A DNA stretch of 64,000 bases, taken from assembly GCF_035917335.1 (NCBI RefSeq), contig NZ_CP109067.1, forward strand, positions 2,541,001-2,605,000, read 5' to 3'. The DNA is from Micromonospora sp. NBC_01813 (GTDB lineage Bacteria > Actinomycetota > Actinomycetes > Mycobacteriales > Micromonosporaceae). The translations under genes and the position numbers were made by a program. Shown one piece after another: positions 53,933 through 62,201 of this stretch (the first letter of the stretch is position 1; the number at the start of each line of letters is the position of its first letter). Under the pieces are notes generated by a model that saw nothing but the letters and a program-made list of their open reading frames with translations, was not told where the DNA came from and did no database searches.

Positions 53933-54571
53933 TCAGTGCCGGGGGCCGAGCAGCCGGGTGGCGAGCACCGCGGCCTGGGTGCGCCGCTCCAGGCCGAGCT
54001 TGGCGAGCAGGCTGGAGACGTAGTTCTTGACCGTCTTCTCGGCGAGGAACATCTTGCCGGCGATCTCCCGGTTGGTCAGCCCTTCGGCGACGTACTCCAG
54101 GATCCGCCGTTCCTGCTCGGTGAGCGACTTCAACTCGTGCGGCTCCTCGACGCCGCTGCGGATCCGCTCCAGCACCCGGCGGGTCACCGCCGGGTCGAGC
54201 AACGACTGGCCGGCGGCGACCCGCCGCACCGCGTCCACCAGATCGGTGCCCCGGATCTGCTTGAGCACGTAGCCGGCCGCCCCGGCCATGATCGCCGCGA
54301 ACAGCGCCTCGTCGTCCTCGTACGAGGTGAGGATGAGTCCGTTGATCGTCGAGTCGACGGCGCGGATGTCCCGACAGACGTCGATGCCGCTGCCGTCGGG
54401 CAGCCGGGCGTCGAGGATCGCCACGTCCGGACGCAACGCGGGGATCCGCCTGGTTGCCTCCTGCGCGGACCCGGACTCGCCGATGACCTCGATGTCGCCG
54501 CTGCTCTGCAGCAGGTCGGCCAGGCCACGGCGGACGACTTCGTGGTCGTCGAGCAGAAAGACGCGGATCAT
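53933..54571 (-). CDS. devR: DevR/DosR-like NarL-family response regulator
   Basis: A 212-residue regulator closely paralleling DosR: VFLLDDHEVVRRGLADLL, phospho-acceptor Asp54 in ILDARLPDGSGIDVCRDI, LILTSYEDDEAL, AGAAGYVLKQI, and the LuxR-type HTH SLTEQERRILEYVAEGLTNREIAGKMFLAEKTVKNYVSSLLAKLGLERRTQAAV, whose recognition helix region matches DosR almost residue for residue. ATG 54571 lies 36 bp from a perfect DevR box, so autoregulation is likely. Confidence 0.94.
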   Translation of the reverse strand: MIRVFLLDDHEVVRRGLADLLQSSGDIEVIGESGSAQEATRRIPALRPDVAILDARLPDGSGIDVCRDIRAVDSTINGLILTSYEDDEALFAAIMAGAAGYVLKQIRGTDLVDAVRRVAAGQSLLDPAVTRRVLERIRSGVEEPHELKSLTEQERRILEYVAEGLTNREIAGKMFLAEKTVKNYVSSLLAKLGLERRTQAAVLATRLLGPRH

Positions 54572-54606
54572 CCCCTGTTTGTACCCGGTGGCGCACGGCG
54601 ACGCCA

Positions 54607-54620
54607 GGGACCAAAGTCCC
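54607..54620. promoter_or_regulatory. DevR/DosR-type box (perfect core)
   Basis: GGGAC-CAAA-GTCCC, perfect at the ten core positions, between the divergent devR-like and nitroreductase genes. It could control both. The AT-rich centre also fits the DosR consensus. Confidence 0.72.
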
Positions 54621-54709
54621 GCGTGGCGGGGGCCGGGCAGGGCCTGCGGCCCAGGAATCCGGGACATCCGACCCTGCCGGACGGTGCCCGACCGGCGCAC
54701 CGTTTAGCC

Positions 54710-55693
54710 ATGTTGACCACCACGTTCACCACCGCCCAGTTGCGTTCCGCGGTGACCGCGGCGGTCCGCGCGCCGTCGCTGCACAACAGTCAGCCGTGGC
54801 GATTCCGCCTCGTCGACGGCGCGATCGAGGTCCGACTCGACCCGGACCGGCGGTTGATCGCGTGCGACCCGACCGGTTGGGCCGCGCGGCTCGGCTGCGG
54901 CGCCGCCCTGTTCAACCTACGGCTCGCGCTGGCCGTCGCCGGTACGCCGGCCCAGGTACGGCTGCGGCCGGACCCCGCCGACCCGCCGTTGCTCGCCCGG
55001 CTGGTGCCCGGCACGCCACGGGCCGCGACGCCGGCCGAGTCCCGGCTGTACGCGGCGATTCCGCTCCGGCGCAGCAACCGGTTGCCGTTGCGGCCAGACC
55101 CGGTGCCGCCGCCGGTCCGGCGGCGGCTGATCGAAGCGGCCCGCGGCGAAGGCAGCTGGCTGGAGTTGGTGATCGGCTCGACCGCGGTCGGCGCGGTCGC
55201 CGAGATCGCGATGAGCGCCAGCCGGGTACTCGACCGGGATCCCGGCTATCAGGCGGAGGTGGCCCACTGGACCCGGCACTTCCCGGCACCCGACGGGGTG
55301 CCGGCCGCCGCCGGAGGGCCGATCGCCGAGCCGCAGGACCTGCTGCCGCAGCGGCCGTTCGGCGACTGGCACCGTAGCCCGGGGCGTGACTTCGAGAACG
55401 AGCCGCTGGTGGCGGTGCTCGGCTCGGCGGGCAACACGCCGAGTGACCAACTCACCGCCGGCCAGGCCCTGCAGCACGTACTGCTGGCGATCACCGACGC
55501 CGGCCTGGCCGCGTCGATGCTGTCCCAGCCGATCGAGGTGCCTCAGGCCCGTGAACAGCTGCGGCTGGCGCTCGGCCGGTTCGGATCCCCCCAAATGGTG
55601 ATTAGGATCGGATACGGTCAGCCCGGTCGCCCGACGCCGCGTCGGGATCCGGCCGATGTGATCGACACGGTCCGGGAGAGGAAACATGACTGA
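54710..55693 (+). CDS. Acg-like nitroreductase-family protein
   Basis: A 327-residue third paralogue: VRAPSLHNSQPWRFRLVDG, CGAALFNLRLALAVAG, PLRRSNRLPLRPDPVP, RDFENEPLVAVLGSAGN and SMLSQPIEVPQAREQLRLALG. It is divergent from devR with a perfect DevR box between, and overlaps the following Usp gene by 8 bp. No Shine-Dalgarno is obvious before ATG 54710. Confidence 0.87.
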   Translation: MLTTTFTTAQLRSAVTAAVRAPSLHNSQPWRFRLVDGAIEVRLDPDRRLIACDPTGWAARLGCGAALFNLRLALAVAGTPAQVRLRPDPADPPLLARLVPGTPRAATPAESRLYAAIPLRRSNRLPLRPDPVPPPVRRRLIEAARGEGSWLELVIGSTAVGAVAEIAMSASRVLDRDPGYQAEVAHWTRHFPAPDGVPAAAGGPIAEPQDLLPQRPFGDWHRSPGRDFENEPLVAVLGSAGNTPSDQLTAGQALQHVLLAITDAGLAASMLSQPIEVPQAREQLRLALGRFGSPQMVIRIGYGQPGRPTPRRDPADVIDTVRERKHD

Positions 55694-56561
55694 TCCGATC
55701 GTCACGGGTGTCGACGGGTCGCCGGCGAGTCTGGCTGCGGCCCAACACGCCGCCGAGGCCGCCACCCGGCGCGGCGTACCGCTGGTGCTGGTCCACGGCT
55801 ACCTGCATGCCTTCGGGTACGGGATTCCGATCAACCCGTACGACGGCGAGCTGCCCGGCCCGAACGAGGACGGCGAGCGGATGCTGGCCGAGACGGCGGC
55901 GCAGCTGCGCGCCGACCGGCCGGGGCTCAAGGTCGAGACCCGGCAGGTGGCGGCCGGCGGGGCGCCCACGTTGATCGAGGAGTCGCGGCACGCCGAGCTG
56001 GTGGTGGTCGGCAGCCGAGGGCTGGGCGGGTTCACCGGCCTGCTGCTCGGTTCGGTCAGTTCCCAGGTGGCGGGGCACGCGCACTGCCCGGTGCTGGTGG
56101 TACGCCCGCCGGACGCACCGGTCGACGTCGACGGCCCGGTGCTGGTGGGCGTCGACGGCTCGGCCCACGCCGAGAACGCGCTGTGCGTGGCGGCCGACGA
56201 GGCGGCGGCCCGGGGTGTCGGGCTGGCGGTGCTGCACGTGTGGTGGCCCAGCTCGATGCGGGACAGCACCGAGGCCGTCGCGCCGGCGGACGCGGCCCGG
56301 CAGGAGGCCGCCGAGTTGCTCGCCGAAGCGGTCGCCACGGTACGGCGGCGGCATCCGGACCTGTCGGTCGAGGAGCGCCCGTTGGAAGGGGTCGAGGCCG
56401 ACGCCGTGATGGTGGAGGCGAGCCGCAAGGCCAGTCTGGTCGTCGTCGGATCGCGCGGCCGTGGGGGCTTCACCGGGTTGCTGCTCGGCTCGGTCAGCCA
56501 GACCCTGGTGCACCACTCCCACTGCCCGGTGCTGGTCGCCCGGCCACGCTCGCACCGGTAG
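55686..56561 (+). CDS. Tandem-domain universal stress protein
   Basis: A 291-residue Usp; both domains retain the ATP-binding loop (VVVGSRGLGGFTGLLLGSVSSQV and VVVGSRGRGGFTGLLLGSVSQTL) and both end with HCPVLVVRP or HCPVLVARP. GAGAGGAAAC precedes ATG 55686. It is coupled to the nitroreductase gene. Confidence 0.94.
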   Translation: MTDPIVTGVDGSPASLAAAQHAAEAATRRGVPLVLVHGYLHAFGYGIPINPYDGELPGPNEDGERMLAETAAQLRADRPGLKVETRQVAAGGAPTLIEESRHAELVVVGSRGLGGFTGLLLGSVSSQVAGHAHCPVLVVRPPDAPVDVDGPVLVGVDGSAHAENALCVAADEAAARGVGLAVLHVWWPSSMRDSTEAVAPADAARQEAAELLAEAVATVRRRHPDLSVEERPLEGVEADAVMVEASRKASLVVVGSRGRGGFTGLLLGSVSQTLVHHSHCPVLVARPRSHR

Positions 56562-56570
56562 AGCCCGCTC

Positions 56571-56584
56571 GGGACGACCGCCCC
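56571..56584. promoter_or_regulatory. Degenerate DevR/DosR-type box
   Basis: GGGAC-GACC-GCCCC matches nine of ten core positions. It lies 105 bp before the AI-2E-type transporter start. GC-rich sequence makes chance matches of this quality fairly likely. Confidence 0.3.
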
Positions 56585-56688
56585 GGGGCCGGTGCACGTA
56601 TCGGTGGCGGCGTCCAGCTGACCTTGGCATGATCGGTCCATGGGCCAGTCGAAAACGCACGAACCTGGCGGAAAGCGTGATTCGCCCG

Positions 56689-57951
56689 ATGGGTGATCAG
56701 CCGATGGGGAGCGGGCGGGTCAGCGGCTGGCGGGCCCTCCCCGGCCCGTACCGCACGGCGACCCTCGCCGCTGCCGGCATGCTGGTGCTGGCCGCCGCCG
56801 TGGCCCTGATCGGGTGGCTGCTGATCCTGCTCGCCCCGCTGACTCTCGCCGTGGTGGCGGCGCTGCTGCTGACCGCCCTGTTCGGCCCGATCGCCGACGG
56901 CCTGCGGCGGATCGGGGCACCCGGCTGGCTGGCCGCGCTCGGCGCCCTGCTGGCGCTGCTGCTGATCGTGGCCGGCCCGTTGGCGCTGATCGCCAACCAG
57001 GCGATCAGTCAGGCGACCGACCTGGAGGAACAGCTCGTCGAAGGGCTGGATCAGGTCCGGTCACTGCTGATCGACGGACCGCTGCCGATCACGCAGACGC
57101 AACTGGACGCGGCGGTCGACGGCCTGGTGGCAACGCTCGGCGCGACCGCGCCGGATCCGCTCGCCGGGGCCACGACGGCCCTGCAGACGCTCGCCGCCAT
57201 GGCGATCGCCCTGGTGCTGTTCTTCTTCCTGGTCCGCGACGGCGCCAGGATGTGGCAGTGGCTGCTCGCCCTGGCCCCGGTCAGCCGACGCGGGCAGGTC
57301 GATTCGGCCGCCCGAGGCGGCTGGCAGACCCTGGTGGCCTACGTCCGGGGCACGGTCGTCGTCGCCGGCATCGACGCGATCGGCATCGGGCTGGCGCTCG
57401 TGCTGCTGGACGTGCCGCTGGCCCTGCCACTGGCGTTTCTGACCTTCCTGGCGGCGTTCATCCCGATCGTCGGGGCGATCGTGGCGGGCGCCGCGGCGGT
57501 ACTGGTCGCGCTGGTCAGCAACGGTCTCACCGACGCCCTGCTGGTGCTCGGCGCGGTGATCGTGGTCCAGCAGGTGGAGAGCAACCTGCTTCAGCCGCTG
57601 GTGATGGGGCGCGCGCTGCGGCTGCACCCGGCGGTGGTGCTAGTGGCGGTCACCATCGGCACGCTGCTGGGCGGCATCGCCGGTGCGGTCGTGGCGGTGC
57701 CGGTCACCGCCGTCACGTACCGCGTCGCGGAACGCGCGCTGCGCTACTCACCGACGGCGGACGACCAGTCGCCACCCGGGTCAGTGGCCCCGGCCGAAGG
57801 CGTCGACCAGGCCCCAGCGGCCGGGGATGTCCAGCAGCTCGATCCGGCCGATGCCTTTCGGCAGGTGCGGACGGACGATCAGATGTTCGCCCTTGGGCTC
57901 CAGGCCGAGCATGGTGCGGACGAACATCAGGACCGCCCCGGCGGACCATGA
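56689..57951 (+). CDS. AI-2E (PerM) family transporter
   Basis: A 420-residue polytopic membrane protein of the AI-2E/PerM family: several hydrophobic helices (AAAGMLVLAAAVALIGWLLILLAPLTLAVVAALLLTALF in two segments), LFFFLVRDGARMWQW, VAYVRGTVVVAGIDAIGIG, FLAAFIPIVGAIVAGAAA and the signature QQVESNLLQPLVMGRALRLHPA. The family exports small molecules or Na+/H+. The start is uncertain (56677, 56689 or 56704). The last 57 residues after the family's usual end are hydrophilic, and their DNA lies antisense to the 3' end of the debranching-enzyme gene. Confidence 0.85.
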   Translation: MGDQPMGSGRVSGWRALPGPYRTATLAAAGMLVLAAAVALIGWLLILLAPLTLAVVAALLLTALFGPIADGLRRIGAPGWLAALGALLALLLIVAGPLALIANQAISQATDLEEQLVEGLDQVRSLLIDGPLPITQTQLDAAVDGLVATLGATAPDPLAGATTALQTLAAMAIALVLFFFLVRDGARMWQWLLALAPVSRRGQVDSAARGGWQTLVAYVRGTVVVAGIDAIGIGLALVLLDVPLALPLAFLTFLAAFIPIVGAIVAGAAAVLVALVSNGLTDALLVLGAVIVVQQVESNLLQPLVMGRALRLHPAVVLVAVTIGTLLGGIAGAVVAVPVTAVTYRVAERALRYSPTADDQSPPGSVAPAEGVDQAPAAGDVQQLDPADAFRQVRTDDQMFALGLQAEHGADEHQDRPGGP

Positions 57952-59814
57952 GTGCGGGCTGCAGGCGGCCGGGAACTGCACCGGGTACTTGGTGAGCGCA
58001 CGGTCGTAGCCGGCGAAGGCACCGGGCAACCGCCCGCCGAAGAACCGCGCGGCTTCGATCATGGCTCCGGCGATCGTCGCGGCTTCCTCGTCGAATCCGT
58101 ACCGGCGCAGCCCGAGCGCGGCCAGCGAGTTGTCGAACGGCCAGATCGTGCCGTTGTGGTAACCGACCGGGCTGTACCGGCCATCGCCCTCGGCGAGCGT
58201 ACGGATGCCCCAGCCGGAGAAGAGCCGGCGACCGAGCAGATGCTTGGCGACGTGCCGCGCCTTGTCTCGCTCGACGATGCCGCTCCACAGCAGGTGTCCC
58301 ATGTTCGAGGTACAGGCGTCGATCAGATTCCCGTCGGCGTCCATCCCGAGTGCGAAGTAGTTGCCCCCGGCGATCCAGAAGTCGCGGTTGAACCGGCGCT
58401 TGAGGTCCGCTGCCTCACGTTCCAGGCGGTCCGCGTACGCCGGGTCGCCCCAGACCTCACGGGCCAGTCGGGCGCCCCGCCGTTTGGCGTCGTACACGTA
58501 GCCCTGTAGCTCGCAGGTGGCCCGGGGGCCGACCGGTAGCCGGCCGTCGCGGTAGGAGACGCCGTCGGCGGAGTCCTTCCAGCACTGGTTCTCCACGCCG
58601 AGTCGGTTGTTTCGCCGGGCGAACCACAGGTACCCGTTGTCCATGATGTCGCCGTACTCGTCGATCCAGTCGAGCGCGAGCCGGGCGTGGAACTCGAGCT
58701 CCTTGACGATGGCGGTGTCCCCGGTCCACTGGTGGTAGACCTCGAGCAGGACGACGAACAACGGTGTCGTGTCGGCACCGCCGTAGTACGGGCACGCCGC
58801 GATCTCCTCGTAGCCGGCACGCTCGCCGTAGCGGAACTCCTGCAGGATCTTGCCGGGCTCCGACTCACTGAAGTCGTCGAGGTGGCAGCCCTGCGCGTCG
58901 GCGAGGAAATGCAGGACAGCGGGAACGATGTGCGGAACGAATGGAACCGTCTGCAGACAGGTCATGATCGCGTCCCGGCCGAACTGAGCCATCAGCCAGG
59001 GCAGCCCGGCGGCGACCAGCAACTCGCCACGGGTGTTTCCGGGGTAGCGCAGCGCCGCGAGGTCGATCAGGCTGCGCCGGTACGCCTGGTCCAGTGCGGC
59101 CGATTCGCAGGTCAGCGTCGGGGCCGCGGCCAGCCACTCGTCGAGCCGCTGGCCCATTCCCACCTTGGCGGGCGTGTCGTATGCGGGGACCGCCTCACGG
59201 ATGTCGCGCCCTTCGGCGCCTCTGGTCCAGACCAACACCTTGAAGGTCGTCTCCCAGGCGTCGTGTGGGGCGATCCGCACGTCGAAGGTCATGCCGTGGT
59301 CGTCCACCGCACCGGCGACGCTGCTGGAGACGACGACCTCGCGGCGCTGGTTGTCCCGGTGGTAGAGCAGCCGCAGCGTGCCCTGCTCCACCGCAGTGGA
59401 GAGTTTGCCCTTCTTCCGCACGTCGGCGATCTCGGTGATGTCGGCGAAATCGGTGCCGATGTCCAGCCGGATCCGCAGATCGACCGGCACCTCCTGGTGG
59501 TTGAGCACGGTGAGCTGCTCCAGGAACAGCCCACCACCGACCGATCGCTGCCGGATGATCGACAGGGTCGCGTCCACGTAGTGGGTGGGCTCGCCGGGGA
59601 CCAGGAAGTAGCGCGATTCGTAGTACTGCAGATCGTCGACGGAGAGCGCGGTCAACTCTTCTCCGTCGACCGTCAGATTCCAGGTGGAGAGGAGCCGCAT
59701 GTCGTAGGCGAACAGGCCGGAGGGCAGCTCCCTCGACGGCAGGATGTCCCCCCGACCATCGCTGATCATGAACATGTTGCCGTCGAGGATGCTGGTGTAG
59801 CTCAGGTTTCTCAC
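57781..59814 (-). CDS. Amylo-alpha-1,6-glucosidase / glycogen debranching-type protein
   Basis: A 677-residue protein with an N-terminal GDE_N domain (ILDGNMFMISDGRGDI, LPSGLFAYDMRLLSTWNL) and a C-terminal (alpha/alpha)6 amylo-glucosidase-like barrel (LPWLMAQFGRDAIMTCL, GERAGYEEIAACPYYGGADTTPLF, ENQCWKDSADGVSYRDG, YHNGTIWPFDNSLAALGL, SWSAGAVLMFVRTMLGLEP). Acids in KDSADG and GGADTTP are probably catalytic or substrate-binding. GTG 59814 overlaps the SCP2 gene stop in a GTGA junction. It may trim glycogen or trehalose-related glucans. Confidence 0.9.
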   Translation of the reverse strand: MRNLSYTSILDGNMFMISDGRGDILPSRELPSGLFAYDMRLLSTWNLTVDGEELTALSVDDLQYYESRYFLVPGEPTHYVDATLSIIRQRSVGGGLFLEQLTVLNHQEVPVDLRIRLDIGTDFADITEIADVRKKGKLSTAVEQGTLRLLYHRDNQRREVVVSSSVAGAVDDHGMTFDVRIAPHDAWETTFKVLVWTRGAEGRDIREAVPAYDTPAKVGMGQRLDEWLAAAPTLTCESAALDQAYRRSLIDLAALRYPGNTRGELLVAAGLPWLMAQFGRDAIMTCLQTVPFVPHIVPAVLHFLADAQGCHLDDFSESEPGKILQEFRYGERAGYEEIAACPYYGGADTTPLFVVLLEVYHQWTGDTAIVKELEFHARLALDWIDEYGDIMDNGYLWFARRNNRLGVENQCWKDSADGVSYRDGRLPVGPRATCELQGYVYDAKRRGARLAREVWGDPAYADRLEREAADLKRRFNRDFWIAGGNYFALGMDADGNLIDACTSNMGHLLWSGIVERDKARHVAKHLLGRRLFSGWGIRTLAEGDGRYSPVGYHNGTIWPFDNSLAALGLRRYGFDEEAATIAGAMIEAARFFGGRLPGAFAGYDRALTKYPVQFPAACSPHSWSAGAVLMFVRTMLGLEPKGEHLIVRPHLPKGIGRIELLDIPGRWGLVDAFGRGH

Positions 59815-60188
59815 CGGGCGGCCTTCCACCCCTGCGCCAACTGCCGGGGGTGTCGCGCACCCACGGTGTCGGGCAACAACCACTCGAAGGCCGGGATCAG
59901 GGTGAAGTTCCCCTCGATGGTGTACGCGTACCGCACGAAGGCTGGGGACATTCGCTCCTCGCCGTTGACGATCCGCTCGAGCAGCTCCCGGTCGATCACG
60001 ATGACACAGTCCGCGTCGGCATCGGACTCCTCGGCACGCGCGTGGCCGCCGGCCATCGTCACCAGCCAGTGCTCGACCTGGTCACCGTCGTGGATGTCGA
60101 ACCGCAGGGTGCCACTCACAGTTGGGGGGACCTGCCGCGCGCCGGGTCCGTCCAACTCGGTGAAGAAGGTCCGCACTGACACCGACAC
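59811..60188 (-). CDS. SCP2 sterol-transfer family protein
   Basis: A 125-residue SCP2-fold protein: VSGTLRFDIHDGDQVEHWLVTMAGG, ADCVIVIDRELLERIVNGEE and the closing YAYTIEGNFTLIPAFEWLLP. Members bind hydrophobic ligands in a tunnel. GTG 60188 has GGAGGTGA upstream; earlier in-frame codons lack support. It is translationally coupled to the debranching-type gene, and why the two are paired is unknown. Confidence 0.8.
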   Translation of the reverse strand: MSVSVRTFFTELDGPGARQVPPTVSGTLRFDIHDGDQVEHWLVTMAGGHARAEESDADADCVIVIDRELLERIVNGEERMSPAFVRYAYTIEGNFTLIPAFEWLLPDTVGARHPRQLAQGWKAAR

Positions 60189-60353
60189 TCGGTCACCTCC
60201 GTGGTCGTTCCTCCGCGAGTCTCGCCGCTGACCCGACGGCTCCGTCGGTCCCGGGCAGCGATTCACCCGTCGGAGTACACCGCCGCTGTCGAGTGGCAGT
60301 TCCAGTGCCGGCCCGCGCTTCGACTGCCCGTCGCCTCGACCAGGCGAGACGCG

Positions 60354-60400
60354 TTGACTTGATTAAGAGTTGTCAATATTCTGCATGGGAAAGCGCTTTC
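60354..60400 (+). promoter_or_regulatory. Pectate lyase promoter with LacI-type operator
   Basis: TTGACT (60354-60359), a 17-bp spacer and TATTCT (60377-60382), then four bases and GGGAAAGCGCTTTC (60387-60400), containing the perfect palindrome GAAAGCGCTTTC. The operator covers the expected transcription start. It has the same sequence and placement as the operator of the heparinase operon at 8436-8449. Confidence 0.75.
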
Positions 60401-60447
60401 TCCTGCCGCGGCCGAGCCGCGGTCCGTCCCCGGAGGTATCGCACAAA

Positions 60448-61914
60448 ATGACCCGAACTCCAACCTCAGCCACCGCCACCGGCGGTCGACGCCGCCGGCG
60501 GGTGGCGATCCTGGCCGGCGCGACCGCCGCGATCGCCGCGGCGGCGATCGGTGCGGTCGGCATCACCACCGCGTCGGCCGCCACCGTCAGCACCAGCGCC
60601 ACCTACGTCTTCGTCAGCCGACACAGCAACAAGGCGATGGACGTCTACAACTGGGCCACCAACGACGGCGCCGAGATCCGCCAGTGGACCCGCAACGACT
60701 CCGCCGTGCAGCAGTGGCAGTTCGTCGACGTCGGCAGCGGCTACTACAAGGTCAGGTCGGTGCACAGCGGCAAGTTCCTCGAACTGCCCAACGCCAGTGA
60801 CGGCACCCGCCTGGTGCAGAACGCCGACAACGGCACCACCCGCCAGCACTGGCGGCTCGCTGACTCCGACAGCGGCTACGCCCGGTTCATCAACCGGCAT
60901 TCCAACAAGGCGATCGACGTCTGGGAGTGGTCCACCGCCGACGGCGGCTACCTCGCCGGCTACACCGACGCCAACGGGTGGAACCAGCAGTGGCAGCTGA
61001 TCACCGTCAGCGGCGGCAACCCGGCCCCGACGACGCCGCCGCCGGGTCAGACCCCCACCGGCATCATCGGCTGGGCCACCCAGAACGGCGGCACCACCGG
61101 CGGCGGAAACGCTTCGACAACCACCGTCACCACCGCATCCGCCCTCACCACCGCCGTCGGCGCCACCGGCGCCGCCGTCATCCGCATCTCCGGCACCATC
61201 ACCTGCTCCGGCATGATCCGCATCCGCGACAACAAGACCATCCTCGGCGTCGGCACCAACGCCACCCTCTCCGGCTGCGGACTCACCATCAACGGCAACC
61301 GCAACGTCATCATCCGCAACATCAACTTCCGCAACTGGGCCGACGACGCCATCAACGTCGAAGGCAACGCCACCAACATCTGGATCGACCACAACAGCCT
61401 CACCAACGGCTACGACGGCGCCATCGACATCAAACGCGGCTCCGACTACATCACCGTCTCCTGGAACCGCATCTTCGGCCACGACAAATCCATGCTCCTC
61501 GGCCACTCCGACGACAACGCCAGCCAAGACATCGGCCACCTCCGCGTCAGCTACCACCACAACTGGTTCGACGGCACCAACCAACGCCACCCCCGCGTCC
61601 GCTTCGGCAACCCCGTCCACGTCTTCAACAACTTCTACGGCGGCGTCACCGGCTACGGCATCGCCTCCACCATGAACGCCGGCGTCCTCGTCGAAGGCAA
61701 CTACTTCGAAAACACCAGCGACCCCTACCACCTCGGCGAAGGCTCCTCCGGACCCGGCAGCCTCGTCGCCCGCAACAACCACTTCGTCAACTCCGGCAAC
61801 GGACAAACCGGCGGCAGCGTCGCCGCCATCCCCTACAGCTACACCCTCACCACACCCAGCCAGGTCAAATCCGTCGTCACCAACGGCGCCGGCACCGGCA
61901 AGATCGGCCTGTAA
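60448..61914 (+). CDS. Secreted pectate lyase (PL1) with N-terminal ricin-type lectin (CBM13)
   Basis: A 488-residue secreted enzyme. The N-terminus is basic with RRRRR, then a hydrophobic segment ending in ASA. Residues about 40-190 are a beta-trefoil lectin (YVFVSRHSNKAMDVYNW, QWQFVDVGSGYYKVRSVHSGKFLEL, HWRLADSDSGYARFINRHSNKAIDVWEW). A short Pro/Thr linker follows. Residues about 210-488 are a PL1 beta-helix (IIGWATQNGGTTGG, NKTILGVGTNATLSGCGL, IWIDHNSLTNGYDGAIDIKRGSDYITVSWN, YHHNWFDGTNQRHPRVRFG), with Ca-binding Asp and the RHPR arginine typical of the active site. Codon use shifts sharply at the linker. ATG 60448 has GGAGG 11 nt upstream. Confidence 0.94.
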   Translation: MTRTPTSATATGGRRRRRVAILAGATAAIAAAAIGAVGITTASAATVSTSATYVFVSRHSNKAMDVYNWATNDGAEIRQWTRNDSAVQQWQFVDVGSGYYKVRSVHSGKFLELPNASDGTRLVQNADNGTTRQHWRLADSDSGYARFINRHSNKAIDVWEWSTADGGYLAGYTDANGWNQQWQLITVSGGNPAPTTPPPGQTPTGIIGWATQNGGTTGGGNASTTTVTTASALTTAVGATGAAVIRISGTITCSGMIRIRDNKTILGVGTNATLSGCGLTINGNRNVIIRNINFRNWADDAINVEGNATNIWIDHNSLTNGYDGAIDIKRGSDYITVSWNRIFGHDKSMLLGHSDDNASQDIGHLRVSYHHNWFDGTNQRHPRVRFGNPVHVFNNFYGGVTGYGIASTMNAGVLVEGNYFENTSDPYHLGEGSSGPGSLVARNNHFVNSGNGQTGGSVAAIPYSYTLTTPSQVKSVVTNGAGTGKIGL

Positions 61915-61919
61915 CCCGC

Positions 61920-61972
61920 CCGGCGGCGGTAGGTGGGCCGGTCCGCACCACCGGCCCACCTCCCGCCGCCGG
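61920..61972 (+). terminator. Intrinsic terminator
   Basis: A 22-bp stem with one mismatch: CCGGCGGCGG and AGGTGGGCCGGT pair with ACCGGCCCACCT and CCGCCGCCGG around a 7-nt loop, 5 nt after the pectate lyase stop. Confidence 0.88.
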
Positions 61973-62201
61973 CGGCAACCGTCCGTTTCCGACCAACAAC
62001 GGATGCTATTGACAAATATCGATTTCACTGCCAACCTCAGGGCAGGACAGCTTCGGGAGCCGACAGCTGCGCGGTGAGCAGGGCAACTCTCCGCTGGATC
62101 GCGACGCACGGCAATCGTCACGCGTCCGCTCGGACGAATCGTCCAGCATTCTCACTCGCGTCCTCGCATCGGCGCGAACCAACCGACGTTGGAGTCCGCA
62201 C

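Noticed and set aside
60220-60262. Possible DevR half-site upstream of the SCP2/debranching operon
   Set aside because: Minus strand reads GGGAC-CGAC-GGAGC; only the left half fits, so it is not reported as a box.
62009-62037. TTGACA before the LPMO gene as a full promoter
   Set aside because: The -35 is perfect, but no acceptable -10 lies 16-18 bp downstream; left out as a feature.
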